Part shown: in pieces, positions 14,453 to 23,956 of the stretch
Layout of the letters: each line of letters opens with the position of its first letter
Position numbering within the stretch: position 1 is the stretch's first letter
Assembly: GCA_002435715.1 (NCBI GenBank)
Contig: DISD01000046.1
Coordinates: 1-43,330, forward strand
Source: Rhodospirillaceae bacterium UBA6219
GTDB taxonomy: Bacteria; Pseudomonadota; Alphaproteobacteria; Rhodospirillales; Magnetospirillaceae
DNA: 43,330 nucleotides
Direction: 5' to 3'
Position numbers and translations under genes: made by a program
Notes under the pieces: model-generated
Seen by the model: only the letters and a program-made list of their open reading frames with translations
Told to the model about the DNA's origin: nothing
The model's database searches: none

Positions 14453-16195
14453 ATGGCCGAAATCGTCCTGGAAGGCATGGGGGTCAGCCGGGGCATCGCC
14501 ATCGGCACCGCCTACCGCCACGATTCCGATCACGTGGCGGTGCAGGAATTCTGCATCCTGCCCCACCAGATCGAATCCGAGAAACAGCGTTTTTCCAAAG
14601 CCGCCGAGGAAGCCGGCCAGCAAGTGGCCAGCCTGCAGGAAAAGGCCCGCACCCTGGACGGCTCGGCCGCCGAGGAACTGGGCTATCTGTTGGACGCCTA
14701 TCAGCAGATGCTGGGCGGGTCGCGGCTGATCCGCGGCGTGCATCGCCGCATCGAGGTGGAAAAGGTCAACGCCGAAGCCGCCGTCCAGCACGAAATCGAA
14801 CACATCGCCCGTGGTTTCGAGGCCATGGGCGATTCCTATCTGGCCGCCCGCGTCGCCGACATCCGCGATCTGGGGCGCCGGCTGATCCGCACCCTGACCG
14901 GCAAGACCTATCGCCCCTTTCAATCGCTGCCCAAGAACGCGGTGATCCTGGCCGAGGAACTGACCCCAGCCGACACCGCGCTGCTGGACCCCCGCCACGT
15001 GGCCGGTCTGGCGACCCAGTTGGGCGGCGCCGAAAGTCACACCGCCATCATGGCCCGATCCCTGGGCCTGCCCGCCGTTCTGGGTCTGCCCGCCGGTTTG
15101 GGCGGGGCGCAATCGGGCGATTGGGTGGTGGTGGACGGGGCCAAGGGCCGGGTCATCGTCAACCCCTCGGCCGAAAGCCTGGCCCATTACCGCCAGGCCC
15201 GGGCCAAGTTCCTGCGCGAACGCCGTTCGCTGAGCCGGCTACGTGATCTGCCGGCGCAAACCCGCGACGGATTGCGGCTGACGCTGCAGGCCAATATCGA
15301 ATTGCCGTCGGAAATGGATTCGGTGCTGGCCGCCGGCGCCGAAGGGATCGGCCTGTTCCGGTCGGAATTCCTGTACATGAACCGCGACGACTTGCCGGGC
15401 GAGGACGAGCAATATGCCTTGTTGCGCCAGGTGGTCGAGGCTTTGGACGGCCGTCCGATGACCATCCGCACCCTGGATGTGGGCGGCGACAAACTGGCGC
15501 AAAGCCTTGGCATGATCCCCGGCCCCAACCCGGCGCTGGGCTTGCGCGCCGTGCGCCTGTCGCTGGCGCGGCCGGAATTGCTGCAGACCCAGATGTCGGC
15601 CATCCTGCGTGCCGCCGTGCATGGTCCGGTACGCATCTTGCTGCCCATGGTCGCCACCATCGACGAAGTGGTGGCAGCGCGCGACGCTCGCGACGCCGCC
15701 GCCAGCGCGCTGAAGGCCGCCGGCCACGCCTTGCCCGATCCGTTGCCGCCTTTGGGGGTGATGATCGAGATCCCCGGCGCCGCCCTGGCGGCCGATTCCT
15801 TGGCCCGACATGCCGATTTCTTTTCCATCGGCACCAACGACCTGACCCAGTATACCTTGGCCATCGACCGCGCCGACGAAAGTGTCGCCCATCTTTACAA
15901 CCCGCTGCATCCGGCGGTGCTGCGCCTCATCCAGTTCGCCGCCGAGGCCGCCAACCGGGCCCGCATTCCCGTCGGCGTCTGCGGCGAGATCGCCGGCGAC
16001 CCGCGCTATGCCGGTCTGTTGCTGGGTCTGGGCATCCATGATCTGTCCATGTCGGCCACCAACATCCCCATGGTGAAAAAGCGCCTGCGCGGTCTGGACC
16101 ATGCCCAAGCCCGCAATTTCGCCGCTCAGGTGATGAACCAGAACGACCCGGCGCGCATTTCCGCCTTGCTGGAAGATTTCAACCGGAGCGTTTGA
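14453..16195 (+). CDS. ptsI: PTS enzyme I (phosphoenolpyruvate-protein phosphotransferase)
   Basis: This 580-residue enzyme transfers phosphate from PEP to HPr. The phospho-acceptor His196 lies in LGGAESHTAIMARSLGLPAV; the PEP-binding C-terminal barrel shows GIGLFRSEFLYMNRDDLPGE, DVGGDK, and FFSIGTNDLTQYTLAIDR, with the acid/base Cys in IPVGVCGEIAGDP. There is no N-terminal GAF domain, so it is not the PtsP (nitrogen) form. The length is typical. The last gene of the hprK-rapZ-EIIA-HPr-EI group, its 3' end overlaps the convergent antiporter gene by 17 bases. Confidence 0.95.
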   Translation: MAEIVLEGMGVSRGIAIGTAYRHDSDHVAVQEFCILPHQIESEKQRFSKAAEEAGQQVASLQEKARTLDGSAAEELGYLLDAYQQMLGGSRLIRGVHRRIEVEKVNAEAAVQHEIEHIARGFEAMGDSYLAARVADIRDLGRRLIRTLTGKTYRPFQSLPKNAVILAEELTPADTALLDPRHVAGLATQLGGAESHTAIMARSLGLPAVLGLPAGLGGAQSGDWVVVDGAKGRVIVNPSAESLAHYRQARAKFLRERRSLSRLRDLPAQTRDGLRLTLQANIELPSEMDSVLAAGAEGIGLFRSEFLYMNRDDLPGEDEQYALLRQVVEALDGRPMTIRTLDVGGDKLAQSLGMIPGPNPALGLRAVRLSLARPELLQTQMSAILRAAVHGPVRILLPMVATIDEVVAARDARDAAASALKAAGHALPDPLPPLGVMIEIPGAALAADSLARHADFFSIGTNDLTQYTLAIDRADESVAHLYNPLHPAVLRLIQFAAEAANRARIPVGVCGEIAGDPRYAGLLLGLGIHDLSMSATNIPMVKKRLRGLDHAQARNFAAQVMNQNDPARISALLEDFNRSV

Positions 16196-17978
16196 CCAGC
16201 TTGCGCAGCCGCTGACGGATTTCCCGGCCCGAGGGGAACAACGGCAGACGCGGCTTGTCGATCTGGGTCGGCTCGGTGGCCAGGCCGATTTCGACGATCT
16301 GGTCTTCCGCCCCCAGGGCGCGGACGATCAGCTCGACCTCGCCCAGGGCGATGCGGTCGCCGATCCCCACATGTTTCCCCAAAGTGTCGGCCATCCATTG
16401 CGCCACCGTGACATCCTGGCAATCGGACGGCATGGCCAAGCCGTAAAGCAGTCCCAGATCGGTCATCCTGGCCAAGGGATCGATGGGGAAATCGCCAAAG
16501 AACTGACGATCGGCCTCGGCGGCGCCGGCCGGGCTGGCGAACAGGCGATCCAATTGGTTGACCCGGTCGGGGCGGGCGAACAGCCAGACCAGATCGCCGG
16601 GCCGCAGGGATTGCACCGTCACCCCCAACAACGAACGGCCGTCACGCACCACCAGGGACGGCGCCGCCCAGCGCGGCAGCTTGTGGCCCTGGGCGACCAG
16701 GGATTCGGGGACGATGCGGTACGACACCAATTCGTGGCGGGCGCCGGGGATTTCCAGCTCCATACGTTCCACCGGACCGATGCGGCGCGGCACCACCTGG
16801 CCCAGCCAGCGCGCCACCGGCGCCAGGGTCCAGCCTTGCACCGCCAGCGACACCAGCACCACCAGGAAGGCGACATTGAAGAACAGACGGCCGTTTTCCA
16901 TGCCGGCCACCATGGGCAGCACCGCCAGCAGGATCGACACCGCGCCGCGCAGGCCGACCCAGGCGACAAAAGCGGTTTCGTTGCGGTTGGTGCGGAACGG
17001 CAGCAAGCCCACCCACACCGCCACCGGCCGGGCGATGAAGATCAAGACCGCCGCCACCACCAAGGATGGCAGGATCAGCGGGATGAATTCCGACGGCGTC
17101 GCCAGCAATCCCAAGGTCAGAAACATGGCGATCTGCGCCAGCCACGACGCGCCATCCTGGAAACGCCGCATGGTGTCGGGCGCCACCAAGGTGGAATTGC
17201 CGGCCACCAGACCGGCCACGTAGACCGCCAAGAAGCCCGAACCACCCAAGGCCGCGGTGCCGGCGAACAGCACCAAAGCCAAAGCCAGGGCGGCAATGGG
17301 CATCAAGCCGCGTTCCAGCCCCAGACGGTTGACCGCCTGGACGATCAGGGCGCCACCCGCCAGCCCCAGCACCCCGCCGATGCCGAATTGACGCACCAGT
17401 TCGAAGATGACGAACAGGCCGAAACCGCTGTGGGTCGAATGGTCGACGATGAATTGCAAAAGCACCATGGTCAGGAAGATGGCCATGGGATCGTTGCTGC
17501 CCGATTCCACTTCCAGGATCGAGCGCACGCGATCGCGCACGGTGATGCCGCCCACCCGCAGCAGGAAGAACACCGCCGCCGCATCGGTGGACGCGACGAT
17601 GGAGCCCAGCAACAGCGATTGCAGTCCATCCAATCCCAACAGGAAATAACTGGGCACCGCCACCAGGGCGGCGGTGATCACCACGCCGATGGTGGCCAGC
17701 GACAGCGATGGCCACATTGCTTGGCGAACGCTTTTATAGGGCGTGTGGAAACCTGAATCGAACAACACCACGGCCAAGGCGATGGAGCCCACCAGATAGG
17801 CGGTGCCCACGTCGTCGAAACCCAAGCCGCCGGGACCATCGGTGCCGGCCAGCAGACCGATGCCCAGGAAGACCAGCAGCAAGGGGGCGCCGACGCGATA
17901 GGACAGCAGGCTGGAAAAGACGCTGACCGCAACCAGCGCCGCCAAAACCAGGATCATCGCGTTCAGGCTGTCGACCAC
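16179..17978 (-). CDS. NhaP2-like potassium/proton antiporter with TrkA-C-type regulatory domain
   Basis: This 599-residue protein has a CPA1 membrane domain of about 12-13 helices (residues 1-390) including LGIGLLAGTDGPGGLGFDD and the ion-site region SIVASTDAAAVFFLLR with conserved Asp. A cytosolic TrkA-C-like domain (about 400-490, PGDLVWLFAR) and a CorC/HlyC-like C-terminal domain (about 505-585) follow, as in NhaP2/CvrA. The start is a GTG at 17978 with AAGGAG five bases upstream; in-frame ATGs at 17999 and 18104 lack a ribosome site. It is divergent from a CPA2-type antiporter 117 bases away. It probably moves K+ or Na+ against protons at the inner membrane. Confidence 0.88.
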   Translation of the reverse strand: MVDSLNAMILVLAALVAVSVFSSLLSYRVGAPLLLVFLGIGLLAGTDGPGGLGFDDVGTAYLVGSIALAVVLFDSGFHTPYKSVRQAMWPSLSLATIGVVITAALVAVPSYFLLGLDGLQSLLLGSIVASTDAAAVFFLLRVGGITVRDRVRSILEVESGSNDPMAIFLTMVLLQFIVDHSTHSGFGLFVIFELVRQFGIGGVLGLAGGALIVQAVNRLGLERGLMPIAALALALVLFAGTAALGGSGFLAVYVAGLVAGNSTLVAPDTMRRFQDGASWLAQIAMFLTLGLLATPSEFIPLILPSLVVAAVLIFIARPVAVWVGLLPFRTNRNETAFVAWVGLRGAVSILLAVLPMVAGMENGRLFFNVAFLVVLVSLAVQGWTLAPVARWLGQVVPRRIGPVERMELEIPGARHELVSYRIVPESLVAQGHKLPRWAAPSLVVRDGRSLLGVTVQSLRPGDLVWLFARPDRVNQLDRLFASPAGAAEADRQFFGDFPIDPLARMTDLGLLYGLAMPSDCQDVTVAQWMADTLGKHVGIGDRIALGEVELIVRALGAEDQIVEIGLATEPTQIDKPRLPLFPSGREIRQRLRKLVKRSG

Positions 17979-18095
17979 GTCGTCTCCTTGTGTTGCCATA
18001 AACCGGTTTAAGAGGGCTGGGCCGGCTTGTCCAGTGGTGGTAATGACTGTGCGCTTGCGCAAGAATGCATAATCCCCTGTTCCGGAGCCCGTTTC

Positions 18096-19805
18096 GTGCA
18101 TCACGGCATCATCGTCGACGTCCTTGTGTTCCTGGCCATCGCGGTCCTGGTGTCACCGCTGTGCCATCGCGCCAAGGTCAGTCCGGTGCTGGGATATCTG
18201 GTCGCCGGATCGGTGGTGGGACCGGCCGGGCTGGGGCTGATTGCCGACAATGACGGCACCCGTTCGTTGGCCGAGTTGGGCATCGTGTTCTTGCTGTTCA
18301 TGATCGGGCTGGAACTGTCGTGGGACCGTTTGCGGGTCATCCGCCACTTCATCTTCGGTCTGGGCAGCGCCCAGGTGCTGGGCAGTGGATTGGTGGCGGC
18401 GATCGTGCTGTCCCAGTTGGTCCCCACCCTGTCGGCGCCCGGCGCGGTGGTGGTCGGCCTGGCCTTGGCGTTCTCGTCCACCGCTTTCGTTCTGCAGATC
18501 CTGTCGGAACGCAGCGCGCTGACCAGCCAGACCGGCCGCGTGGCGGTGGCGGTGCTGATCTTGCAGGACCTGGCGGTGGTGCCGTTGTTGGTGCTGATCC
18601 CGCTGTTGGGCGCGGGCGGTGGTTTGTGGGACACGGTTTGGGGCATGGGAGTGGCCATGACCAAGGCGGTGCTGGCCATGGCCGCCATCTTCGTCATGGC
18701 GCGTTTGGCCCTGCGCCCGTTATTCCAGGCGGTGGCCGCCACAAGGTCGCCGGAAGTGTTCGTCGCCGCCGCTTTGTTCGCCGTCATCGGCACGTCCTAT
18801 GCCACCGAAGCGTTGGGGTTGTCCCATTCCCTGGGCGCCTTCCTGGCCGGGGTGATGCTGGCCAGCACCGAATTCCGCCATCAGGTGGAAGCCGACATCC
18901 TGCCCATTCGCGGCCTGTTGATGGGCTTGTTCTTCCTGACCGTGGGCATGACCATCAACCCCACCGAATTGCTGGCCGACCTGCCCACCACCGCCGCCGG
19001 GGTGGGGTTGTTGCTGGGGATCAAGACCGCCATTTTAGCCGCTTTGGCTTTGGCGTTCCGCTTTCCCCTGGGCACCGCTTTGCATTTGGGGCTGTTGCTG
19101 GCGCAAGGCGGCGAGTTCGCTTTCGTGGTGCTGGCCCGCGCCCAGCAAAACATGTTGTTGGGACCGGTCACCGCCGAATTGGTCACCGGCATCGTCGCCA
19201 TCAGCATGGCCACCACCCCAGTCCTGGCGCTCAGCGGCGAATGGATCGCCAGACGGCGCCAGCAGGCCACCACCCATCCCACCGAACCCGACGACGAAAC
19301 CAAGGATTTGGCCAACCACGTCATCCTTGCCGGCTGCGGCCGTGCCGGTCAGATCGTTCTGTCGATATTGCGCGACCGCAACATCCCCTTCGTCGCCATC
19401 GAACGCGACCCGCTGCTGGTGGAAACCCTGCGCAAGAGAGGCCTGCCGGTCTATTTCGGCGACATCCGCAAGTTGGAAGTGCTGAAAGCGGTGGGCGGAG
19501 ACCGGGCCCGCGCCGTGGTGCTGACCATCGATTCGGGGTCCAGCCGGGAAAAACTGGTCCCGCGTCTGCACGAATTGTTCCCCGATCTGCGCATCCTGGT
19601 ACGTGCCCGCGACCGCCGTCAGGCCAAGGGACTGGAACTGGGGGGCGCGGCGGCGGTGGTGCCGGAAATCCTGGAAGGCAGCCTGCAACTGTCCGGTCAG
19701 GTGTTGCGCCATCTGGGCACCCCCGCCGAAGAAGTGTCGAGCCTGTTGGAAGAGTACCGCCGTGACGATTACGCCAAGCTGGAACTGACCCACGAACGCG
19801 AATAA
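18096..19805 (+). CDS. Kef-type (CPA2) cation/proton antiporter with RCK/TrkA-N domain
   Basis: This 569-residue protein has a 12-13-helix CPA2 membrane domain (about 1-385), with GYLVAGSVVGPAGLGLI, FLLFMIGLELSWDRL and SLGAFLAGVMLASTEF. A Rossmann RCK domain follows (about 405-520), with NAD-binding VILAGCGRAGQIVLSILRD and acidic VAIERDP. KefB/KefC proteins extrude K+ and may be gated by nucleotide or glutathione adducts; no KefF/KefG-type ancillary flavoprotein is adjacent. The start used is GTG 18096 with GGAG eight bases upstream; an ATG at 18027 would add a non-hydrophobic, Cys-rich lead. It converges on the receiver gene with a 7-base gap. Confidence 0.88.
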   Translation: MHHGIIVDVLVFLAIAVLVSPLCHRAKVSPVLGYLVAGSVVGPAGLGLIADNDGTRSLAELGIVFLLFMIGLELSWDRLRVIRHFIFGLGSAQVLGSGLVAAIVLSQLVPTLSAPGAVVVGLALAFSSTAFVLQILSERSALTSQTGRVAVAVLILQDLAVVPLLVLIPLLGAGGGLWDTVWGMGVAMTKAVLAMAAIFVMARLALRPLFQAVAATRSPEVFVAAALFAVIGTSYATEALGLSHSLGAFLAGVMLASTEFRHQVEADILPIRGLLMGLFFLTVGMTINPTELLADLPTTAAGVGLLLGIKTAILAALALAFRFPLGTALHLGLLLAQGGEFAFVVLARAQQNMLLGPVTAELVTGIVAISMATTPVLALSGEWIARRRQQATTHPTEPDDETKDLANHVILAGCGRAGQIVLSILRDRNIPFVAIERDPLLVETLRKRGLPVYFGDIRKLEVLKAVGGDRARAVVLTIDSGSSREKLVPRLHELFPDLRILVRARDRRQAKGLELGGAAAVVPEILEGSLQLSGQVLRHLGTPAEEVSSLLEEYRRDDYAKLELTHERE

Positions 19806-19812
19806 AGGGGAA

Positions 19813-20229
19813 TCAAGCGACCGAGGCCGGACCGACACCCCGGGTCACCGCATCTTGCAATTGGCGCGAGCTGACCGGTTTGCGCAGCAGCGGAAAACCG
19901 GTGGAAGCGGCATCACGCAGGGTTTCGATCGAGGTTTCGCCGGTCACCAGCAGACCGGGAATGTCGTGGCCAAAAGCCTGGCGCAACAATTGGATGGCTT
20001 GGGTGCCGGTATGGTTTTCCGCCAAACGGTAATCGGCAACGATGAAATCGGGATTACGGCGAAGCGCGACCAGACGGGCCAAGGCCGAGGCGGCGCTGTC
20101 GGCACCGACGAAATCGTAACCCCAGCCTTCAAACATCAATTCATAAGCACTCAGCACCATCGGTTCGTCCTCGATCACCACGATCAAGGGTGACTTGTTG
20201 GTATGATGATTTGCCGCAAAGGCGCCCAT
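19813..20229 (-). CDS. Stand-alone receiver-domain protein
   Basis: This 138-residue protein consists only of a response-regulator receiver domain. The acidic pocket is VIEDEPMVL, phospho-acceptor Asp66 is in FIVADYRLAENHTG, the switch Thr is in LLVTGE, and the conserved Lys is in LLRKPVSS. The YRLAENHTG stretch resembles receivers found at the C-end of hybrid kinases. No output domain and no kinase gene are adjacent, so the partner is unknown; candidates must be encoded elsewhere. An AGGATTGAGGA ribosome site abuts the ATG. Confidence 0.85.
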   Translation of the reverse strand: MGAFAANHHTNKSPLIVVIEDEPMVLSAYELMFEGWGYDFVGADSAASALARLVALRRNPDFIVADYRLAENHTGTQAIQLLRQAFGHDIPGLLVTGETSIETLRDAASTGFPLLRKPVSSRQLQDAVTRGVGPASVA

Positions 20230-20462
20230 TCCTCAATCCTACGCACAGAACCCTACCACCCTTGGATAATGGCCGAATTCCGGCCTTCCTCACAGCCTAC
20301 AATCGGTATGTTGCCCGTCCACCTTAAGGACGCATACGATCTACCTATTACTGGCAAGTTCACCATACCGGTTGCCTTTGCCCCAGAAATTGGCTCTTAC
20401 TTCACCATTGTCGGAAAAACGGGAGCCCGCCACTCCCCCCAGTCCATAGGCCAAGATTCCCC

Positions 20463-21485
20463 ATGACCGAAACCGTTTTGCCGCTTGCCGCCAACGCCAA
20501 GACCGAGGCGGACATCGACCCGACGCTTGACCTGATCGAAGCGATCAACACGCTGCGCAAGGAAAAGAACGCCATCATCCTGGCCCATTACTACCAGGAA
20601 GGTGAAATCCAGGATCTGGCCGATTTCGTCGGCGATTCCCTGGACCTGTCGCGCAAGGCGGCGGCCACCGACGCCGACATGATCGTGTTCTGCGGCGTCC
20701 GCTTCATGGGCGAGGTCGCCAAGATCCTGTCGCCCGGCAAGATCGTCGTCATCCCCGATGCCGAAGCCGGCTGTTCTTTGGAAGAATCCTGCCGTCCGGA
20801 ACCCTTCGCCGCCTTCCGCGCCAAGCACCCGGACCACGTGGCGGTCACCTACATCAATTGCTCGGCCGACATCAAGGCGCTGTCCGACGTCATCGTCACC
20901 TCGTCCAACGCCGAGGTGATCGTCAATTCCCTGCCCGCCGACAAGCCCATCCTGTTCGCCCCCGACCGTCACCTGGGCGCCTTCATCGCCAAGAAGACCG
21001 GGCGCGACATGACGCTGTGGCCGGGCAGCTGCATCATCCACGAACAGTTCTCGGAGCGTGAACTGGTCAAGCTGAAGACCCGCAACCCCAAGGCCCTGGT
21101 GGCCGCGCACCCGGAATGTCCGGAAACCGTGCTGCGCCACGCCGATTACATCGGCTCGACCAAGGGAATCCTGGATTACGTGGTCAAGACCGACAACCAG
21201 GAATTCATCATCGCCACCGAGCCCCACATCATCCACCAGATGACCAAGGCGGCGCCCGCCAAGACCTTCATCCCCGCGCCTTTCGCCGAGGGCGAATGCG
21301 CGTCCTGCGCCGATTGCCCGTTCATGGCCAAGAACACCTTGGAAAAGATCTATCTGGCCATGCTGAACGAAGGCCCGGCCCTGCAGGTGCCGGAAGAATT
21401 GCGCACCCAGGCGTTGAAGCCGTTGGAACGCATGCTGGAATTGTCGGCCTCGGTGCCCATGGGGGGATCGTCCAATGCCAAGTAA
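20463..21485 (+). CDS. nadA: Quinolinate synthase A
   Basis: This 340-residue enzyme condenses iminoaspartate with dihydroxyacetone phosphate to quinolinate, using a [4Fe-4S] cluster. NAIILAHYYQEGEIQDLADF is the N-terminal signature. The cluster-binding Cys candidates are in YINCSADIKAL, AHPECPETVL and GECASCADCPFM. It is the first gene of nadA-nadC-nadB, and the stop overlaps nadC by 11 bases. The 230 bases upstream hold no convincing gene; no NAD-responsive riboswitch or NrtR site was recognised. Confidence 0.96.
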   Translation: MTETVLPLAANAKTEADIDPTLDLIEAINTLRKEKNAIILAHYYQEGEIQDLADFVGDSLDLSRKAAATDADMIVFCGVRFMGEVAKILSPGKIVVIPDAEAGCSLEESCRPEPFAAFRAKHPDHVAVTYINCSADIKALSDVIVTSSNAEVIVNSLPADKPILFAPDRHLGAFIAKKTGRDMTLWPGSCIIHEQFSERELVKLKTRNPKALVAAHPECPETVLRHADYIGSTKGILDYVVKTDNQEFIIATEPHIIHQMTKAAPAKTFIPAPFAEGECASCADCPFMAKNTLEKIYLAMLNEGPALQVPEELRTQALKPLERMLELSASVPMGGSSNAK

Positions 21486-22326
21486 GTTGGACATGATCGA
21501 CGCCCGCCGGGTCATCTTGTCGGCGCTGACCGAGGATGTGGGCGGCACCGATCTGGAAGGCGGCGACATCACCTCGTCTTCCGTCATCCCCGCCGATCTG
21601 CGCTTCAAGGGCGTCATGCAGGCCCGCCACGAAATGGTGGTGTCCGGTCTGCCGGTGGCGGCCGAGGCCTTCCACATGGTGATCCCCGAAGCCCGCTTCG
21701 CCGCCAAGGTCAGCGATGGCCAAAAGGTCGCCGCCGGTACCGTGCTGGCCGAGATCGAAGGCCCGGCCCGCGGTCTGTTGACCGCCGAACGCACGGCGCT
21801 GAACCTGTTGCAATTGATGAGCGGCATCGCCACCAGCACCGCCCAATATGCCGACAAGATCGCCGGCACCGGCTGCACGCTGCTTGACACCAGGAAGACC
21901 ATTCCCGGCCTGCGCAAGCTGTCCAAATACGCCACCACCTGCGGCGGCGCCAAGAACCACCGCATGGGGCTTTATGATGGTGTTTTGATCAAGGACAACC
22001 ACATCGCCGTGTGCGGCGGCGTCGGTGAAGCGGTGCGCGCCGCCAAGTCCGCCGGACACCCCAATATCGAAGCCGAATGCGACACCTTGGAACAGGTGGC
22101 GGAAGCGGTGGAGGCCGGCGCCGACATCGTGTTGCTGGACAATATGGGTCCCGACATGCTGCGTCAGGCCGTCGCCCTGGTGGCCAAGCGCTGCAAGACC
22201 GAGGCGTCGGGCGGCGTCACCTTGGACACCATCCGCGCCATCGCCGAAACCGGCGTCGACTTCGTGTCGGTGGGCCGCATCACCCAATCGGCCCCGGCTG
22301 TCGACATCGGCCTGGACTGGAGCTGA
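21475..22326 (+). CDS. nadC: Nicotinate-nucleotide pyrophosphorylase (carboxylating)
   Basis: This 283-residue enzyme makes nicotinate mononucleotide from quinolinate and PRPP. Typical stretches are ALTEDVGGTDLEGGDITSS, LNLLQLMSGIAT, LDTRKTIPGLRKLSKYA and GGAKNHRMGLYDGVLIKDNH, followed by EAECDTLEQ and ASGGVTLDTI. The ATG lies inside nadA (translational coupling). nadB follows after 12 bases. Confidence 0.96.
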   Translation: MPSKLDMIDARRVILSALTEDVGGTDLEGGDITSSSVIPADLRFKGVMQARHEMVVSGLPVAAEAFHMVIPEARFAAKVSDGQKVAAGTVLAEIEGPARGLLTAERTALNLLQLMSGIATSTAQYADKIAGTGCTLLDTRKTIPGLRKLSKYATTCGGAKNHRMGLYDGVLIKDNHIAVCGGVGEAVRAAKSAGHPNIEAECDTLEQVAEAVEAGADIVLLDNMGPDMLRQAVALVAKRCKTEASGGVTLDTIRAIAETGVDFVSVGRITQSAPAVDIGLDWS

Positions 22327-22338
22327 CGGGGGCGAACC

Positions 22339-23943
22339 ATGTCCTATGACTTACTGATCATCGGTTCGGGGGCGGCGGGGCTTTCCTTGGCCCTGCGTGT
22401 CCTCGACGCCCGCCCCCAGACCCGCATCGCCATCCTGGCCAAGGGGCCGCTGTCGGAAGGCAGTACCATGTACGCCCAGGGCGGCATCGCCGCCGTGCTG
22501 GACGCCACCGACAGCACCGACGCCCATCTGGCCGACACGCTGAATGCCGGGGCCGGTCTGTGCAGCACCGACACCGTGCGTTTCGTCGTCGACAACGCCA
22601 AGCCGGCCATCCAATGGCTGATCGACAAGGGCGTGCTGTTCGACCGCGAAGGGGCCGATTACCACCTGACCCGCGAGGGCGGCCATTCACACCGCCGCGT
22701 CATCCATTCCGCCGACGCCACCGGAAGAGCGGTGCAGAATGCGCTGATGGAGCGCATCGCCGAATCGGGCGCCGAATTGTTCGAACACCACATCGCCGTC
22801 GATCTGATCCGCGAGCGGTTGGGCGGCGGTCGTCTGGGCCGTTGCGTCGGCGCCTACGCGCTGGACCGGGCCAGCGGCCGAGTCCATGCCTTCCCCGCCC
22901 GCGCCGTGGTGCTGGCCACCGGCGGCGCGTCGCGCGTCTATCTGTATTCGTCCAACCCGGACGGGTCCACCGGTGACGGCATCGCCATGGCCTGGCGGGC
23001 CGGGGCGCGGGTTTCCAACATGGAATTCTCGCAATTCCATCCCACCTGCCTTTATCACCCCAAGGCCAAGACCTTCCTGGTCACCGAGGCGGTGCGCGGC
23101 GAAGGGGGGCATCTGTTGCGCCCCGACGGCACCCGCTTCATGGACGATTACGACCCGCGTGGCGAATTGGCGCCGCGCGACATCGTGGCGCGGGCCATCG
23201 ACGACGTGATGAAGCGCCTGGGCTGTCCCAACGTCTATCTGGACATCAGCCACAAGCCGGCGGATTTCATCAAAAGCCACTTCCCCACCGTCTATGCCGA
23301 ATGCCAAAACTATGGCATCGACATGACCAAGGAACCGATCCCGGTGGTGCCCGCCGCCCACTACACCTGTGGCGGCGTGTTGACCGATTTGTCGGGCCGC
23401 ACCGACGTCCCCAACCTTTACGCCATCGGCGAAGTGTCGTGTACCGGCCTGCATGGGGCCAACCGCATGGCCTCCAATTCCTTGCTGGAATGCCTGGTGT
23501 TCGGCGCCTCGGCGGCCGAGGACATCGCCGCCAAACTGGACAAGGTGGCGCCGCCGCCCTTGGTTTCGGCCTGGGACGAAAGCTGGGTCACCGATTCCGA
23601 CGAAGAAGTGGTGGTCGCCCACAATTGGGACGAATTGCGCCGCTTCATGTGGGACTATGTGGGCATCGTGCGCTCCACCAAACGGTTGGAACGGGCCAAG
23701 CACCGCATCAAATTGCTGCAATCGGAAATCGCCGAATATTACGGCAGCTTCCGGGTCACCAATGATTTGTTGGAACTGCGCAACCTGGCCACCGTGGCCG
23801 ATTTGATCGTGCGTTCGGCGCTGTCGCGCCGCGAAAGCCGGGGATTGCATTACACCATCGACTATCCGGATCGCGATTCCATCGCCCCGGTGCAGAACAC
23901 GGTTCTGGTTCCCAAGAACTTCTCGGCCCGCCGGTCGAGCTGA
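22339..23943 (+). CDS. nadB: L-aspartate oxidase
   Basis: This 534-residue flavoprotein oxidises L-aspartate to iminoaspartate, the NadA substrate. The FAD-binding motif IIGSGAAGLSLAL is at the N-terminus. The active-site region has TREGGHSHRRVIHSADATG, followed by FSQFHPTCLYHPKAK and PAAHYTCGGV. The C-terminal helical domain (about 410-534) is complete, and the length matches E. coli NadB (540). It completes the de novo quinolinate pathway with nadA and nadC; the operon then continues into a cyclic-nucleotide-binding protein only 13 bases later. Confidence 0.96.
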   Translation: MSYDLLIIGSGAAGLSLALRVLDARPQTRIAILAKGPLSEGSTMYAQGGIAAVLDATDSTDAHLADTLNAGAGLCSTDTVRFVVDNAKPAIQWLIDKGVLFDREGADYHLTREGGHSHRRVIHSADATGRAVQNALMERIAESGAELFEHHIAVDLIRERLGGGRLGRCVGAYALDRASGRVHAFPARAVVLATGGASRVYLYSSNPDGSTGDGIAMAWRAGARVSNMEFSQFHPTCLYHPKAKTFLVTEAVRGEGGHLLRPDGTRFMDDYDPRGELAPRDIVARAIDDVMKRLGCPNVYLDISHKPADFIKSHFPTVYAECQNYGIDMTKEPIPVVPAAHYTCGGVLTDLSGRTDVPNLYAIGEVSCTGLHGANRMASNSLLECLVFGASAAEDIAAKLDKVAPPPLVSAWDESWVTDSDEEVVVAHNWDELRRFMWDYVGIVRSTKRLERAKHRIKLLQSEIAEYYGSFRVTNDLLELRNLATVADLIVRSALSRRESRGLHYTIDYPDRDSIAPVQNTVLVPKNFSARRSS

Positions 23944-23956
23944 CGAAAGGACCGCC

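Noticed and set aside
16371..17756. 461-codon plus-strand frame antisense to the NhaP2-like gene
   Set aside because: The composition (His/Gln/Arg-rich, no hydrophobic core) is that of a shadow frame.
20203..20466. 87-codon plus-strand frame before nadA
   Set aside because: It has no ribosome site, no family resemblance and no codon bias, and it overlaps the start of the receiver gene on the other strand; treated as leader DNA of nadA.
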